Positions 37,045-49,730 of a DNA stretch of 64,000 bases are shown here, piece after piece. Each line of letters begins with the position of its first letter. The first letter of the stretch is position 1. The position numbers were made by a program, and so were the translations under genes. The stretch lies in assembly GCA_026874595.1 (NCBI GenBank), contig CM049306.1, positions 79,944,142 through 80,008,141 on the forward strand. Direction: 5' to 3'. The DNA is from Sipunculus nudus (lineage: Eukaryota; Annelida; Sipuncula; Golfingiida; Sipunculidae). Below the pieces are notes generated by a model that was given only the letters and a program-made list of their open reading frames with translations, was not told the origin of the DNA and searched no databases.

Positions 37045-39830
37045 TGCCCCCGCCACAAAGTGGCCGGGGCATATAGTATTACCCATGTCCGTCATTCCGT
37101 CCTTCCGTCCTTCCGTCCTTCCGAAATCAAACAGTTGTACGGGGTTTTTTTCGCAATGCCTGCAGATATTGGCCTGATTTTTGGTGTGTGGGCAGATATA
37201 GACCAGTTACAGATCGAGTTCGCGTTTCGTCCCGGTTGACCTATTTTTGACCGTTTTACGGCTCCTAAACTTCGAAAATTTCATGAAAAATAGAAATATT
37301 CATGACAGATACACATGTACGGACTTTTTTTCGCAATGCCTGCAGATATTGACCTGATTTTTGGTGTGTGAGCAGATATAGACCAGTTACAGATCAAGTT
37401 CGCGTTTCGTCCTGGTTGACCTACTTTTGACCGTTTTACGGCTCCTGAACATAGAAAATTTCATGAAAAATATGAAATTTCATGACAAATACAAATGTAC
37501 GGACTTTTTTTCACAGTGCCTGCAGATATTGGCCTGATTTTTTGTGTGTGGGCAGATATAGACCAGTTACAGATCGAGTTTGCGTTTCGTCCCTGTTGAC
37601 CTACTTTTGACCGTTTTACGGCTCCTAAACTTAGAAATTTTCATGAAAAATAGAAATATTCATTACAGATACAAATGTACGGACTTTTTTTCGCAATGCC
37701 TTCAGATATCTGCCTGATTTTTGGTGTGTGGGCAGATATAGACCAGTTACAGATCGAGTTCGCGTTTCGTCCTGGTTGACTTACTTTTGACCGTTTTACG
37801 GCTCCTGAACATAGAAAATTTCATAAAAAATATGAAATTTCATGACAAATACACATGTACGGATTTTTTTCACAGTGCCTGCAGATATTGGTCTGATTTT
37901 TGGTGTGTGGGCAGATATAGACCAGTTACAGATCGAGTTCGCGTTTCGTCCTGGTTGACTTACTTTTGACTGTTTTACGGCTCCTGAACATAGAAAATTT
38001 CATGAAAATATGAAATTTCATGACAAATACACATGTACGGACTTTTTTCGCAATGCCTGCAGATATTGGCCTGATTTTTGACGTGTGGGCAGATATAGAC
38101 CAGTTACAGACCAAGTTCATGTTTTGTCCCAGTTGCCCTATTTTTGACCGTTTGACGGTGCTCTAACATAGAAAATTTTATAAAAGGTGCACATGTATGG
38201 ACTTTTTTTCGCAGTGCCTGCAGATACGGGCCTGATTTTTGGTGTGTAGGCAGATAATGACCAGTTACAGATCGAGTTCTTGTTTTGTCTCAGTTGACCT
38301 ACTTTTGACCATTTGTCTGCCCCTAAACTTAGAAATTTTCATGAAAAATAGAAATATTCATTACAGATACAAATGTACGGACTTTTTTTCGCAATGCCTT
38401 CAGATATCTGCCTGATTTTTGGTGTGTGGGCAGATATAGACCAGTTACAGATCGAGTTCGCGTTTCGTCCTGGTTGACTTACTTTTGACCGTTTTACGGC
38501 TCCTGAACATAGAAAATTTCATGAAAAATATGAAATTTCATGACAAATACACATGTACGGACTTTTTTTCACAGTGCCTGCAGATATTGGTCTGATTTTT
38601 GGTGTGTGGGCAGATATAGACCAGTTACAGATCGAGTTCGCGTTTCGTCCTGGTTGACTTACTTTTGACTGTTTTACGGCTCCTGAACATAGAAAATTTC
38701 ATGAAAAATATGAAATTTCATGACAAATACACATGTACGTTTTTTTTTCGCAATGCCTGCAGATATTGGCCTGATTTTTGACGTGTGGGCAGATATAGAC
38801 CAGTTACAGATCGAGTTCGCGTTTTGTCCCAGTTGACCTACCTTTGACCGTTTTACGGCTCCTGAACTTAAAAAATTTCATGAAAAATATGAAATTTCAT
38901 GACTAATCCACATATACGGACTTTTTTTTCGCAATGCCTGCAGATATTGGCCTCATTTTGGGTGTGTCGGCAGATATTGACCAGTTACAGATGGAGTTCG
39001 CATTTCGTCCCGGTTGACCTACTTTTGACTGTTTTACGGCTCCTGAACATAGAAAATTTCATGTAAAATATATATTTTCATGACAAATACACTTGTACAG
39101 ACTTTTCTTCACAATACCTGAAGATATTGGCCTGATTTTTGGTGTGTGGGCAGATATAGACCAGTTACAGACCAAGTTCATGTTTTGTCCCAGTTGCCCT
39201 ATTTTTGACCGTTAGACGGTGCTCTAACATAGAAAATTTTATAAAAGGTGCACATGTATGGATTTTTTTTCGCAGTGCCTGCAGATACGGGCCTGATTTT
39301 TGGTGTGTAGGCAGATAATGACCAGTTACAGATCGAGTTCTTGTTTTGTCTCAGTTGACCTACTTTTGACCATTTGTCTGCTCCTGAATATAGAAAGTTT
39401 CATGAAAAATATAAATTTTCATAACAAATGCATATGTACTGACTTTTTTTCCTCAATGCCTGCAGATACCACCCTGATTTATTTTGTGTTGGCAGATAAT
39501 GACGGTTACAGATCGAGTTTGCGTTTCATCCCGGTTGACCTACTTTTGATTGTTTTACGGCTCCTAAACAAAGAAAATTTCATGAAAGACTGAAATTTTT
39601 ATGGAAAATGCACATGTATGGACTTTTTTTCACAATGCCTGCATATCCTGGCATGATTTTTGGTGTGTTGCTTGATAATGACCTGTTACAAATCGAGTTT
39701 GCATTTTGCCCTTGTTGACCTACTTTGACCATACGACACCTCCTTAACTTAAAAATTTTCCAAATTTTACAAATGTTTCTAATTTGCCCAAGGCGGGGGC
39801 ATTCGTGTTGTTCCGACATATCTAGTTTTT
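37045..39830. mobile_element. Tandem-core element: 15 units of ~180 bp with inverted GCCCCCGCC ends
   Basis: The left end carries TGCCCCCGCCACAAAGTGGC and a GTCCTTCC microsatellite; the right end reads GCCCAAGGCGGGGGCATTC. Between them are 15 units, each with a variant of GCAATGCCTGCAGATATTGG and GCAGATATAGACCAGTTACA, at about 37153, 37333, 37513, 37693, 37871, 38051, 38214, 38394, 38573, 38752, 38934, 39113, 39277, 39458 and 39638. Most periods are ~180 bp, two are ~163. The layout (flank, tandem core, flank, short microsatellite) recalls the bivalve pearl / Helentron-type non-autonomous elements; that name is inference. It interrupts a BEL/Pao relic. Confidence 0.8.
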
Positions 39831-39894
39831 TAGAGAGAGATAGAACGGAGAGACAGTTCAGTGACATTTAAAGACGCAAATAACATTAATACTG

Positions 39895-40620
39895 TAAAGG
39901 CTGCTACCGAGAAGATGCGTCCAGTACTCGTTGCTACAGCCACAACACTCAAAACTACGACTTATTTGAGGAGTTTTGTGTTTCGTGGGAAGCATCACAC
40001 TTCAGTCTAGTGTTTTGACATACTGAAGGTGCAAGATACAGAGTGCCGGAATTTATTTAAGATGTCAAGGGTACTGCTAGACTCACCTTCTGTTTGATAA
40101 GGGTAGCAATGCTGTCCATAGAGATAAATTGCCTACTTCTAGTGCAATACAAACTTAACCTACAAGGTATGCATGGAGGCACAGAGACCCATAATGCTGT
40201 TGAAGTAAAAACAATTCATGAATCTAGGTACCGTAATAGTGTCCCTCCTGAGATGTTAAAACACTTGGGTAACCTTGAATTTGCGGAAATAAATTTGATA
40301 AAATTCGATATCAGTAGATATCTTAGTTGGTCTTGACTTCTATTGGAAGATATTATTAAACTTTCTAAGGGTCTTGTTTTTTTATGCTGTAGTGAGCTTC
40401 TGAGACATGAAGTAGTGGGAATCCAAGCCATTAGCCTAAAGATGTCTCTCACCGGTTGCATCGTTTGTCTGATGTACCAGTCACTACCCTTGAGAAATTT
40501 TGTGGTCTCGAGCCATTGGGTATAAGTAAATTAGAACATATTGAGGACAAAGTCCTGTCCAAATTTGGTAGTCTGTTATTTTTTTTACAGAGGAACGTTA
40601 TGAGGTCTATAGAAGGACAA
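39895..40620 (+). pseudogene. BEL/Pao zinc-knuckle, protease and pre-RT relic
   Basis: Fragments in shifting frames: YLRSFVFRGKHHTSV followed by KVQDTECRNLFKMSRVLLDS (Gag zinc-knuckle region with lost cysteines); VPPEMLKHLGNLEFAEINL (end of the DUF1758 retropepsin-like domain, before the LVGLD.YW motif, seen degraded); and LEPLGISKLEHIEDKVLSKF (Pol segment before the reverse transcriptase). Order and orientation match the Gag relic at 36199, so both halves come from one element. No RT catalytic motif follows; the 3' part is lost. Confidence 0.65.
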
Positions 40621-40639
40621 TGATTGGTTACTTAAGTTT

Positions 40640-43380
40640 TGGAATCATGAATGGAAAACTATAAAAAGATTGGATAGTTTGAATAGTTATCCAGAAATCC
40701 TGAATTACACGACAGGTATGATAAGGCATTGGGGAAATGGAAGCCCAAAGGATCATTGAGGAGATTTGGGATTTGGCTCCTAGCATTTAGATTCGGAGTC
40801 TGTGAAGATACTGGAACTTAGGTGGTCAACAGGTTCAGACTGTTTTATTTGAAGTTGTACAGATCTCTACAGATTTAGCGTTTAGTTTTGAGCTTACTTG
40901 ACAGTCAAACGGCTTAAATGTTAATGTTGTGAAATTAACATAACTGGCATTTTACTCGGGAAAAACAGTCACATGTATCAAGCACAGATGGAATAGACGT
41001 CACAGGTCATTGCTGCATAGTATGATCTTGTATCGTCTAAACAGGGGATACTTATGGAAATGATGGGATTTTATGTTCATCTGTGTAATACAATGAAAGA
41101 TAAGTGCATAAAATTGTATCAAAATGTTCATTTACAGTGCCTAAATATTTGAAAATGAGGTTTTCAAGGCTGGAAAAATAATGGTTGACTTTTCAGGCAC
41201 CATACACGTCAATTGGGACCCCCTAAAGTATTTGTAGTATTTTCAGTGGACATGTAGCAATTTTTAGCTTCAGGCACTCGGGCACTACATACAGAAAATA
41301 ACATGTTTGATTTTGAGAAGATTTTGTTTTGTTAAGATATGTATTAACCTGTATAGCAATACAAATGTTAGTTTCATGGTGTTCCCTCATCATAAGAACC
41401 TTTTAACAAAATTTCAAAAGTAAAAGCGAAAAAAGTAATAAAAAATATAATAGCCTCCCACACTGATTCTGAGTGAATTGCCTGAAACGTCAACTGTTTT
41501 TAGAGCAGAATGAATCGACAATATATCTTATGAATACCTAATAATTATACAAAATGTTCTTTAAAGATGCTCTAATGTCACAATTATTGGTCTCTGTTCT
41601 TGGGCCACTGATAATATATTATGATGTTCAAAATACTTGTTATATAATGTATGTTGTAATGCTTTAAACTCCAAAACAGTTTGCTGTCACTATACTGTAT
41701 TACATAAATCAGTGACATAGAGAGGCTTGCAGGCTGGCTGGCTGGCTATTTTACCCTTTATTGCTGGCCTGGTTTTAAATAATCACATCAGCAGGGAGCT
41801 GATAAGCTAGCTTAGGAGTGACCAACGCTGATACTAATGAAATCAATAAACCTCATAAATACATGGAAATCTGGTCTTGTGTGTTTGCTATCTAACACAC
41901 ACACTTTGGGGGCCTTGAATCACAGCATGATCATAAAGTTACATTTATGAAAATGGTTATCATTCATACATTATATTACTTGATATACCTTTAGTTTATG
42001 TACATAATGCCTTTTGAAGTTATATAATGTACATAATGTATATTATGATTTCCACAAAACAGTTTAATCAGATTTTAAACCACTGTATCATTGTTTTAAT
42101 GCTAAAATCAAATGTGCATCTTTATGGTAATCTATGATGCACAAGATATTTGTGATGACATTATGTACAACATATAAACACTTGCTCTACAAATTACAGA
42201 AATCGGTGTTCAACACCAACATTATTGGCTAACTGAAAAATATAATGTAAATCATGTTTCTTCTGGCTGAATGAATGATATAATTCGTTTCTTAGTTCGC
42301 TGATTAATTAGTGCATGGCTTTTTCTGTGCATGTAACCATATCTAAATGGAATTCCATTCTTTTTTTCTAAAAAAACTCCATACAATATTATATGTTCAA
42401 ATGTTTCCTTTGTCCAGGATTAATAGTGAATAATAAAATTGTTGTTCATTATTTAATTATATTAATTATATTGATAATAAATATTGTTTTACATTTGAAA
42501 TTCCCAATATATTCCCATAGTCACTTAGCTATTGTGCTATGTAAATGGTATTGCTAGGGATGTTTTTCCGAGTGACCTACTTGTGAGTAGTGCTGGGACA
42601 GGGTCATGCTCTAAAAACAGATATCGTGGCTTTCAATATTGACATTTGTATGGGTATTTTTCTTATAATATAAGTTCATATCACAAAAACGTAATTTTTA
42701 TTCACAGAGTGAATTTTATTCACAAGCGTAGTACGCACACAAGCCGAGTAGTTCAGAATACCGACTGTCACTGTTATAAAATCCGTTACGACAATGCCGA
42801 TTGGAACCTCCCCGCAGGGACCTTTGCCCTTTAGCACTGCTAGTGTCTGGAGTGAGTGGACACATGCCTTTCTTATGCGCTATTTCTCGAATAACGAAAG
42901 TCCTGCGGCAGTCGTACATATGTCGCGCAATTATCTTGCGACCGGCGATTCGACCAATACTTCGGCAGTAATGTGCATTGCCAGCATCAATTCTTGCCAA
43001 GAGGTCAGAGAAGAACAGAGATCAACCATCAAGCTTTCAATTTTGGGCTGACAGGCCATGCATGTATAAAGAGGAAGCTTTTGGTATTGAAGAGACAGCT
43101 TATAAAAAACGCTGATTTTTTTCGCATCTGTCAAGCTTTATCTTGCGAACGACGTAACATGCTCGCATTGTGAATAGGTAAAGAAATGATCGGAGAAACT
43201 TCCGCGAGACAGGCTCGAGTCATTCTCTAAATTATCGGAATCTTTTCAAGGTTTACGAAGCGTTAGCGAACATCACACACGTTGTGAGTAGATCGAATGC
43301 ATATGACGAGGGGTTTCAGACATTTTCGAGAGCAAATCAGGAGCAAAACACGACCCGGGATGCTCGAAACTACGATGTTC
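40640..43380. other. Intergenic sequence, no gene assigned
   Basis: 40640-42640 is AT-rich with nothing supported. 42716-43170 is less AT-rich and open in several frames on both strands (a 94-codon minus frame and an 85-codon plus frame overlap), but no motif is recognisable. It may be part of a TE relic. Confidence 0.35.
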
Positions 43381-43382
43381 TT

Positions 43383-43566
43383 CCAAAATTTTTTTTTGCT
43401 TCCTAATATTTTTTTTTGCTTCCTAAAAATTTTTTTTTTGCTTGCTAAAATTTTTTTTTTTGCTTCCTAAAATTTTTTTTTTTGCTTTCTAAATTTTTTT
43501 TTTGCTTCCTTAAATTTTTTTTTTTGCTTCCTAAAATTTTTTTTTTGCTTCCTAAAATTTTTTTCT
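43383..43566. repeat. Poly-T minisatellite, unit ~23 bp
   Basis: About eight iterations of a run of 8-11 T followed by GCTTCCTAAAA, with small length variation in the T run. Confidence 0.9.
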
Positions 43567-43579
43567 GCGAAATTCTATG

Positions 43580-43612
43580 TCGAGATCTCGAGATGTTATC
43601 TCGAGATCTCGA
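43580..43612. repeat. Perfect palindrome, 15-bp arms and 3-bp spacer
   Basis: TCGAGATCTCGAGAT / GTT / ATCTCGAGATCTCGA: the arms are exact reverse complements and are themselves made of overlapping CTCGAG and AGATCT palindromes. It lies 14 bp after the poly-T minisatellite. Confidence 0.9.
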
Positions 43613-43860
43613 GATAAATATTTTTTTTCTGTCCTAAATCAGCCACCGTACGAAACGTTCCAAGAAATTTCAAACTTTTTTTTTTCAAATATCCGTCGAA
43701 CTAAAAGCGACTTCAGCGAACAAATGACGACGCATCCAAACTCCTGCGCATCTTTGGCGATTTTTTTTAAACTAAATTTCGAAGGTTGGATATTTTTATT
43801 CAATATTCGCATCCTTCGCGAATCGTTCGAGTGCCCGTGAAACCCCTGCTTTAAAGTTAA

Positions 43861-44388
43861 GTATCTCACTTGGCTGCAACAACCTTGCGACTTGCTGGAG
43901 ACGCAACAATTGCAAGAATATACGCGATTTAGCGACAATTTTCAGTTGCAACCACACTAAATTGTACTTACGGACATCGTAGGAGTGTTTGGCCCACAAT
44001 TCGGCTGGAGTTCGTATGCCTGTCATGCGATGTTCATAAGACATTCGGACGACATTCGTGAAAATCGCATGACAATTCGCGCCCAGAATTTCAAATTATT
44101 ATTTTTATCTCCAATTTTTCGTAATAAAGGTGCATAGTTCGCAAGCCCCTCTCAAAATTATCTCGCAGTTCTGAAACTTCCTGACTCGCAGAAAACAACT
44201 TGAGAATAGTTCGAGAAATTTTGTTTTGCGAATTAACATGATCAAAATATGTGCGACGTGTAAGCCACATTTTGCGAAATACGCGAGGAAATTGAGAACC
44301 ATCGCGAAGGTTCTAAGACAATTTTGAGACTTTCTCGCGACATTTGCAATTTGTCGCTAGTTAAGTTGCCGCAGCCCAGTAAGATACA
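43861..44388. mobile_element. CpG-rich MITE-like inverted-repeat element
   Basis: The left end GTATCTCACTTGGCTGCAAC and the reverse complement of the right end GTATCTTACTGGGCTGCGGC match at 16 of 20 bases, followed by AAC. The interior is rich in TTCGCGAA, TTGCGAA and GCGACA words, unlike the AT-rich surroundings. No ORF. Confidence 0.6.
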
Positions 44389-44399
44389 GGCTTTATTCA

Positions 44400-46665
44400 A
44401 GCGGATAAGTTTGTTTTGCTTGTTCCAAGCCAACACACGCATGCGCGTGGGCAAGATCTAAATATAGCAGGTACGTTGGACTTGTCCCGATCATTGTTAT
44501 CCTCACCAGCAGTCTGTCTGTAAACTGATACTTTACTCTCCCTGGCCAGTGGTTCTTTCCCAGTGGCTAACGGGTCACACAGTGGCCAAATACCATGTGA
44601 GTGGGCAGAGGCCAAACATAATTGCTTGCTTTTATTTACGTGGCTTAAGGGTAACTGAGTTATGGTCACCAGTCAAATTGAACATTCTTGCAAATGCTGC
44701 CAACATTTTTTTGCATACTGATGAAACACCAGTACTGGAAGAAAGGTATCATAGATGTTATTGAAATTAATCATTCGTACTGTGAAAGTGTCCAGGATGT
44801 TCTCGGTGTAAATCCAAAGTTAATAACCCCGGAATAAGTGTTTTATAGGTTATACGAGAAGCCGTGTCTGTTTTCTTGAAAAGCTATTTGTAATTATACT
44901 TCATCCAATGTATCAATCTTTTATTGGCATTATATGCTGTTACAAAGCTCAGTTTACTTCAGGTAAATACCCTGATCAGTATTGTCATGGCGTTGAGAAA
45001 AAAATAATTTGTATATAGATAGTATAAAATAAGTAATAATACATGTATAATACCTGTATAATACATGTATAATAGATTATCTTATAACTTGATTGAGTAA
45101 ATGCAAAAAAAAGTTATAAATATAGTTATGAAATTAAGATCTACTAGGCCGGTAAATTAGGCTTGGATATGTAAACGTGTGGGCTACTGGAGGTAATTCT
45201 GGTGAAAATAGGAGGATAAGGACAACTGGCCCCGACATAAACCCACTGATATATATAACATTTCCTGTTGGTGTTGTATTTTCTCCTGATTCGTTGGTTG
45301 ATTATTTGGTTGCCTCTTGGCAATCCTCAGTATACATGTATATGAACTTCTTAGCACAGTGACATCTGGTGTAGTCTTCATGTATCAGGACACTTCTAGG
45401 AAACCATACACTAAATAAAAGCGAAACCGAAACTGCATGGTTTCGGCGAAACTGAAAAACCATCTCCGGAGATTGTTTCGGTCTCGCAAAAAACCGTCCA
45501 CTCGCTATTTAAACTGGCATTATGCCGGTGCAGGGGCAAAGTAGTGCAATTTTGTTATTTTATATTTTATATTTTGCCTTTTAGAGATAAATTAGCAATT
45601 ACCGAGGTATAAACATTCTTTCGGGAGTGTTTTGAATTCAATATTCCCTACTTTAACCCTGTAGAGCTAAAGATTACATGCACGTATCCTGAATGTCCAT
45701 GTGGTTTGACAAGTGGATATATTATAGGACACAGAGAACCAGGCTATTTTAATCATAATTGCAATATAATTTGGCTAGTCACAATTAATAATGCCCTTAC
45801 ATGGTCTGAAAAGGCCGAGGCATTGTTCTCTAACTTTTGAAAATATGTTCATCATTAATTAACTCACCCTTAGTCAAAATATCTGGTTAGATTTTGTGGA
45901 CTTTTTTTTCAGAGTTAGGTTTACGCCAAATGAACAACCATTAAACTTCTAGAAGAGTGTTGGAAAATAATGTGCGAAGAAATTCTAACACGGCTACCTG
46001 ATGGATATTTTTGTATTTTTATCTATTAATGGTTTTGAAGGAAATCCAACATGGCTCTTGCCGTCAAACATGCCATACCACAAATATGGCCAGGCACTAA
46101 TACTGATCATGGTCTCAGATGTATTACTGTGAGTGAAAATTAAGTGGTTATTAAGGAATGTTATATAATTAATGATGATCTGCTGAAAGATAATGATTTC
46201 GCCCAAGAATATAAAATGTTATTCAGAAAATATTGAGCAATAAAGAAATAAAAGCACTGCTTGAGGGCTTTTGAAGTATGACGTGTGTATTAAATATTAC
46301 GCTGCAAATGTATGAAGATTAGAAGAAGATTTAATGAATAGTGAATTAATGAATTAAAGAAAGAAATAAAATGATATAATACATGTACTAAAATAAAAAA
46401 AATAATATCGACTAGATCGACAATGGGGCAGTGCGCATCCGGCATCCCTGCAAAAAATATGCAATTATGCAATTTTCATTGTGATGCATGTAATGTCTGC
46501 ATATTAAAATTGTGTGTAAAATTTAAAGGGTCCCAACCACCTATCTGTCCTTTATTAACTAAAGGTAATCTCTTGGACATTTATAGGAAACATGGATTAC
46601 ACCGCACACAGGTTGCTTGTTTTGATTATATCAACGTGTAAATAATATCTGGGGCACACTTAAAT
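44400..46665. other. Intergenic sequence, no gene seen
   Basis: No supported gene. A small inverted repeat at about 45418-45490 (CGAAACCGAAAC ... GTTTCGGTCTCG) may be a fragment of a foldback element. Confidence 0.35.
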
Positions 46666-46669
46666 ATAA

Positions 46670-46960
46670 GCAAGTCAGACAAGCCAGAGTTTTGCGAATG
46701 GCGTTTTGCAACGGCTGACCCCCCTCCTTCTCCATATATGCATACTACCACATTAAGGAAGCATGTTTTTCCCGAATGTCAACATTGCCGTGTTTACAAA
46801 CATGTTGTTGATAAACAAGTTCATACATACTTCACGAAAGCCTTATATAAACCGTTCACATCCAAATTACCCTTAGATCATTAATATATACAAAAACGTA
46901 ATCCAGAAATCACAGTTTGCGAAAAGTTGCATTATTAATTGATGTAAAAATTCTGTTTAG
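46670..46960 (-). repeat. Dispersed repeat family X, copy 3
   Basis: The reverse complement matches 23220-23510 over many blocks (GAACTTGTTTATCAACAACA, GTTGCAAAACGCCATTCGCA, GTCTGACTTGC). The plus strand is collinear with 9490-9690. Confidence 0.6.
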
Positions 46961-47114
46961 ACGTTTCAGAACTACTTTTAAGCGCTATCAAATGAGACCA
47001 AAAACTCTTTAAATGTGTTAAAGGAAATAACATGTTGTGCTTTACGAAATATTTAGCTCAGCTTCATATATTATTCACAAACCTTTAATAAAAATCGAGT
47101 TTCAATATCAAAGC

Positions 47115-47527
47115 AATATTTGATATGTTCCAGTTGAATACCGAGTCTGAATTACAATAAACAACATTCACTGATATGATACAATTGAATACCGTGTCTG
47201 ATTAACAATATAAAAATCATAAATTGATGTGAACCAGTTGAATTACAATATACACAAACATTCATTGAGATGATAAAGCTGAATACCGCGTTTGAATGAC
47301 AATATAAAAACATTCATTGATATGATCCAGCGGAATACCGCTTTTGAATTAGAGTATAAAATCATTTATTAGTTTGATCCAGGTGAATATTGAGTCTGAA
47401 TTACAATATAAAAACATAAATTGATCTGATCCAGTTGAATACCGCGTTTCAATCACAATATAAAAAAATAATTGATATGATCCAGTTGAATAATGAGTCT
47501 GAATCACAATATAAAAACATTGATTAT
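47115..47527. repeat. ~52-bp tandem repeat, 8 copies
   Basis: The unit is roughly TATGATCCAGTTGAATACCG followed by GTCTGAATTACAATATAAAA and ACATTCATTGA. Copies start near 47118, 47175, 47228, 47270, 47323, 47374, 47426 and 47477; one is shortened. Open minus-strand frames here are repeat artefacts. Confidence 0.85.
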
Positions 47528-47539
47528 TCCTAACCCCTT

Positions 47540-49230
47540 GCATATAAAACCGGGAACCCAGTAGGCTTAATAATAACATATTCTTAGTGCATAATTTGCT
47601 TCATTCTCTCTTCTCTTCAAGCCTTAACCTTGGCAGGAAATGAATGGATGGTAAATAAAAAAATGGGTCTTAATGATCTTTATGATAACTAAATCAATAC
47701 AAGATTTATAATAAGACAATAATTAAAACCATGTATGCGACATGCTATCTCAACAGACACAACGTATAGCTAATAGAATTATGTGTTAGAGTTATTTGGT
47801 CAGAATTAATTTCAAGGGCTACCCATAAAAATAAATAACTAAAAAAATAGCCAAAAAAAAAAAAATAATACAGTGAAGTGAACAGAGATAGGGAAGTTGG
47901 TTGAACACCATTGACAGCATTTAAAAAAGCGTACAAACCTTTCATAGGCAAACACACACCCTTTAAAAAATTTACTGTGGGAAGTCTTTCCTTGAGACGG
48001 CCCGGTGGTTGCAGATATTTAGTTTTTCCGGTTCGACAAGCTAAATGCAGCCAACGGTGCATCAGTTCATTGTACCAGAAACGTAAGCAAATGCAGCGCA
48101 CCGGAGAATAAAGTTGAAACTTAGAAAGTGGAAGTAACTAGGTGTACATTCTGAAAGTCTCCCTGGTCATATAACTTTTGTTGAAGTCATGGTTTATGAA
48201 TATTAACAGCATTTGGTAGTTACCATCATGGTCCCAATAAAAACAAGGGACCCATGGGTCACGGCGTCATTGCACTATAAATGTTTTTCCACTGTGATAC
48301 TATATCAAGTCGATAAAGCTTATGAATATCATGGACATGTTGGGCTATTATAAAGGAATTTAATGTAATATGTGAGTAAATGATAAATGAAATCATCTGA
48401 CTGATGGATTAAAAGAGTCAAATATAGTGGTTTATTTTTTATTTATTTAGGAGGGGTTGAAAATTGTGATATATTTGAGCAAATATGAATGCAATGACAG
48501 CAGTAATAAACAGTAGTAGAATGATGATAAGGCTATTTGTTGAAGGATCTAAAGTGTACGGTAGTCTGCAAGCTTTCAATTTGACAGATATGATGTTATG
48601 CTTAACTATTCTGATGAAGTGATTCATGAATTTGTGACTGTATGACACAATATCTCTTCAGTCTTGACAAGGTACATTATTGTGATGCCCACTATGTCTA
48701 CATATTACACAATACTGACATAATTTTTGGCATGTACATAGGTACCTATGGACGAATAGTTATACAAAATATTAGGTATGAATATATCTGATTCATCTTG
48801 TTCTTGCTTACTGAGGCTGACTTTTGGATGGGGTTCGGAGAAGGGAAAAGTGAGGCCAGCACGAAGGTGGATGTAGAAATATTCTTTTGTAATGTTTTTC
48901 ATTTATATAAGAATATGAAAAGCTAAGAAAGAAAGGGACCCTCCTACTTGGTTACAGTAAAGTTCTAAATATATGATTGCAATTAATACTCTGACAAGAC
49001 TGTCATGAAGAAAAACAGTAAAAGTTTTGAGATACTATGATGCATATGAAAATTTACAGATGGACAGACAAGTTGACAGAATGGACCAAAACCTTTATTT
49101 CACTTTCAAAGGAATAATGCATTTAAGTTTATATATAATCCTATTTTTTTAAGCATATCCACTTTTTCCATTAAGAAGTTTATATCTGATTCATTCTTTT
49201 ATTTACAGGTTTTATAAATTTTTAATATAA
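47540..49230. other. Intergenic sequence, no gene seen
   Basis: A 118-codon minus-strand frame (47745-48101) lacks recognisable motifs and contains a low-complexity run; not called. Confidence 0.35.
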
Positions 49231-49239
49231 AAAACCCTG

Positions 49240-49375
49240 AAAATATAAGTTAAAATATTAGAATTGTTGCAAACGTTGCAATCATTATATATACAGAGTA
49301 AAAAACTGAAACTATAAGTTAAAATATTAGAATTGTTGCAAAAGTTGCAATCATCATGTATCCAGAGTGTAGCTC
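49240..49375. repeat. ~68-bp tandem duplication
   Basis: ATAAGTTAAAATATTAGAAT followed by TGTTGCAAACGTTGCAATCAT occurs at about 49246 and again near 49314, with few differences. Confidence 0.85.
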
Positions 49376-49730
49376 ATATTGGGTCATATTATGCATACAC
49401 ATATATTTTATTATTTTTAAATCATAAATGTTTAAACTGAATTTAAAAGAAAATAATGCCACAACATGGCATCTACAAGAATATTCCTTGAATCACTATT
49501 GAAAAGTTTTGCACATTGGAGTTTTCAGTACATGCTTAATTTTATTCACCAAAATAAAATAAAAGATTCAGTGAATTTGATAAAATAAAACATCTTTTTA
49601 AATAAAGTAAACACACTGTTGGTTGAATGAGGGACAAACAATATCATTGTGCTAATTACTATGCCAGTTTTAATTAATTACTGGAATTAATACTCAATTT
49701 CACACCTGGTGAAGTTTTTTATTCCTCTGA

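Noticed and set aside
42716-43173. Overlapping 94-codon minus and 85-codon plus ORFs
   Set aside because: No recognisable domain in any frame; openness is explained by locally higher GC. Left as unassigned, possibly TE-derived.
47745-48101. 118-codon minus-strand ORF
   Set aside because: Contains a low-complexity FFFFGYFF run from an A-rich tract and has no family signature.
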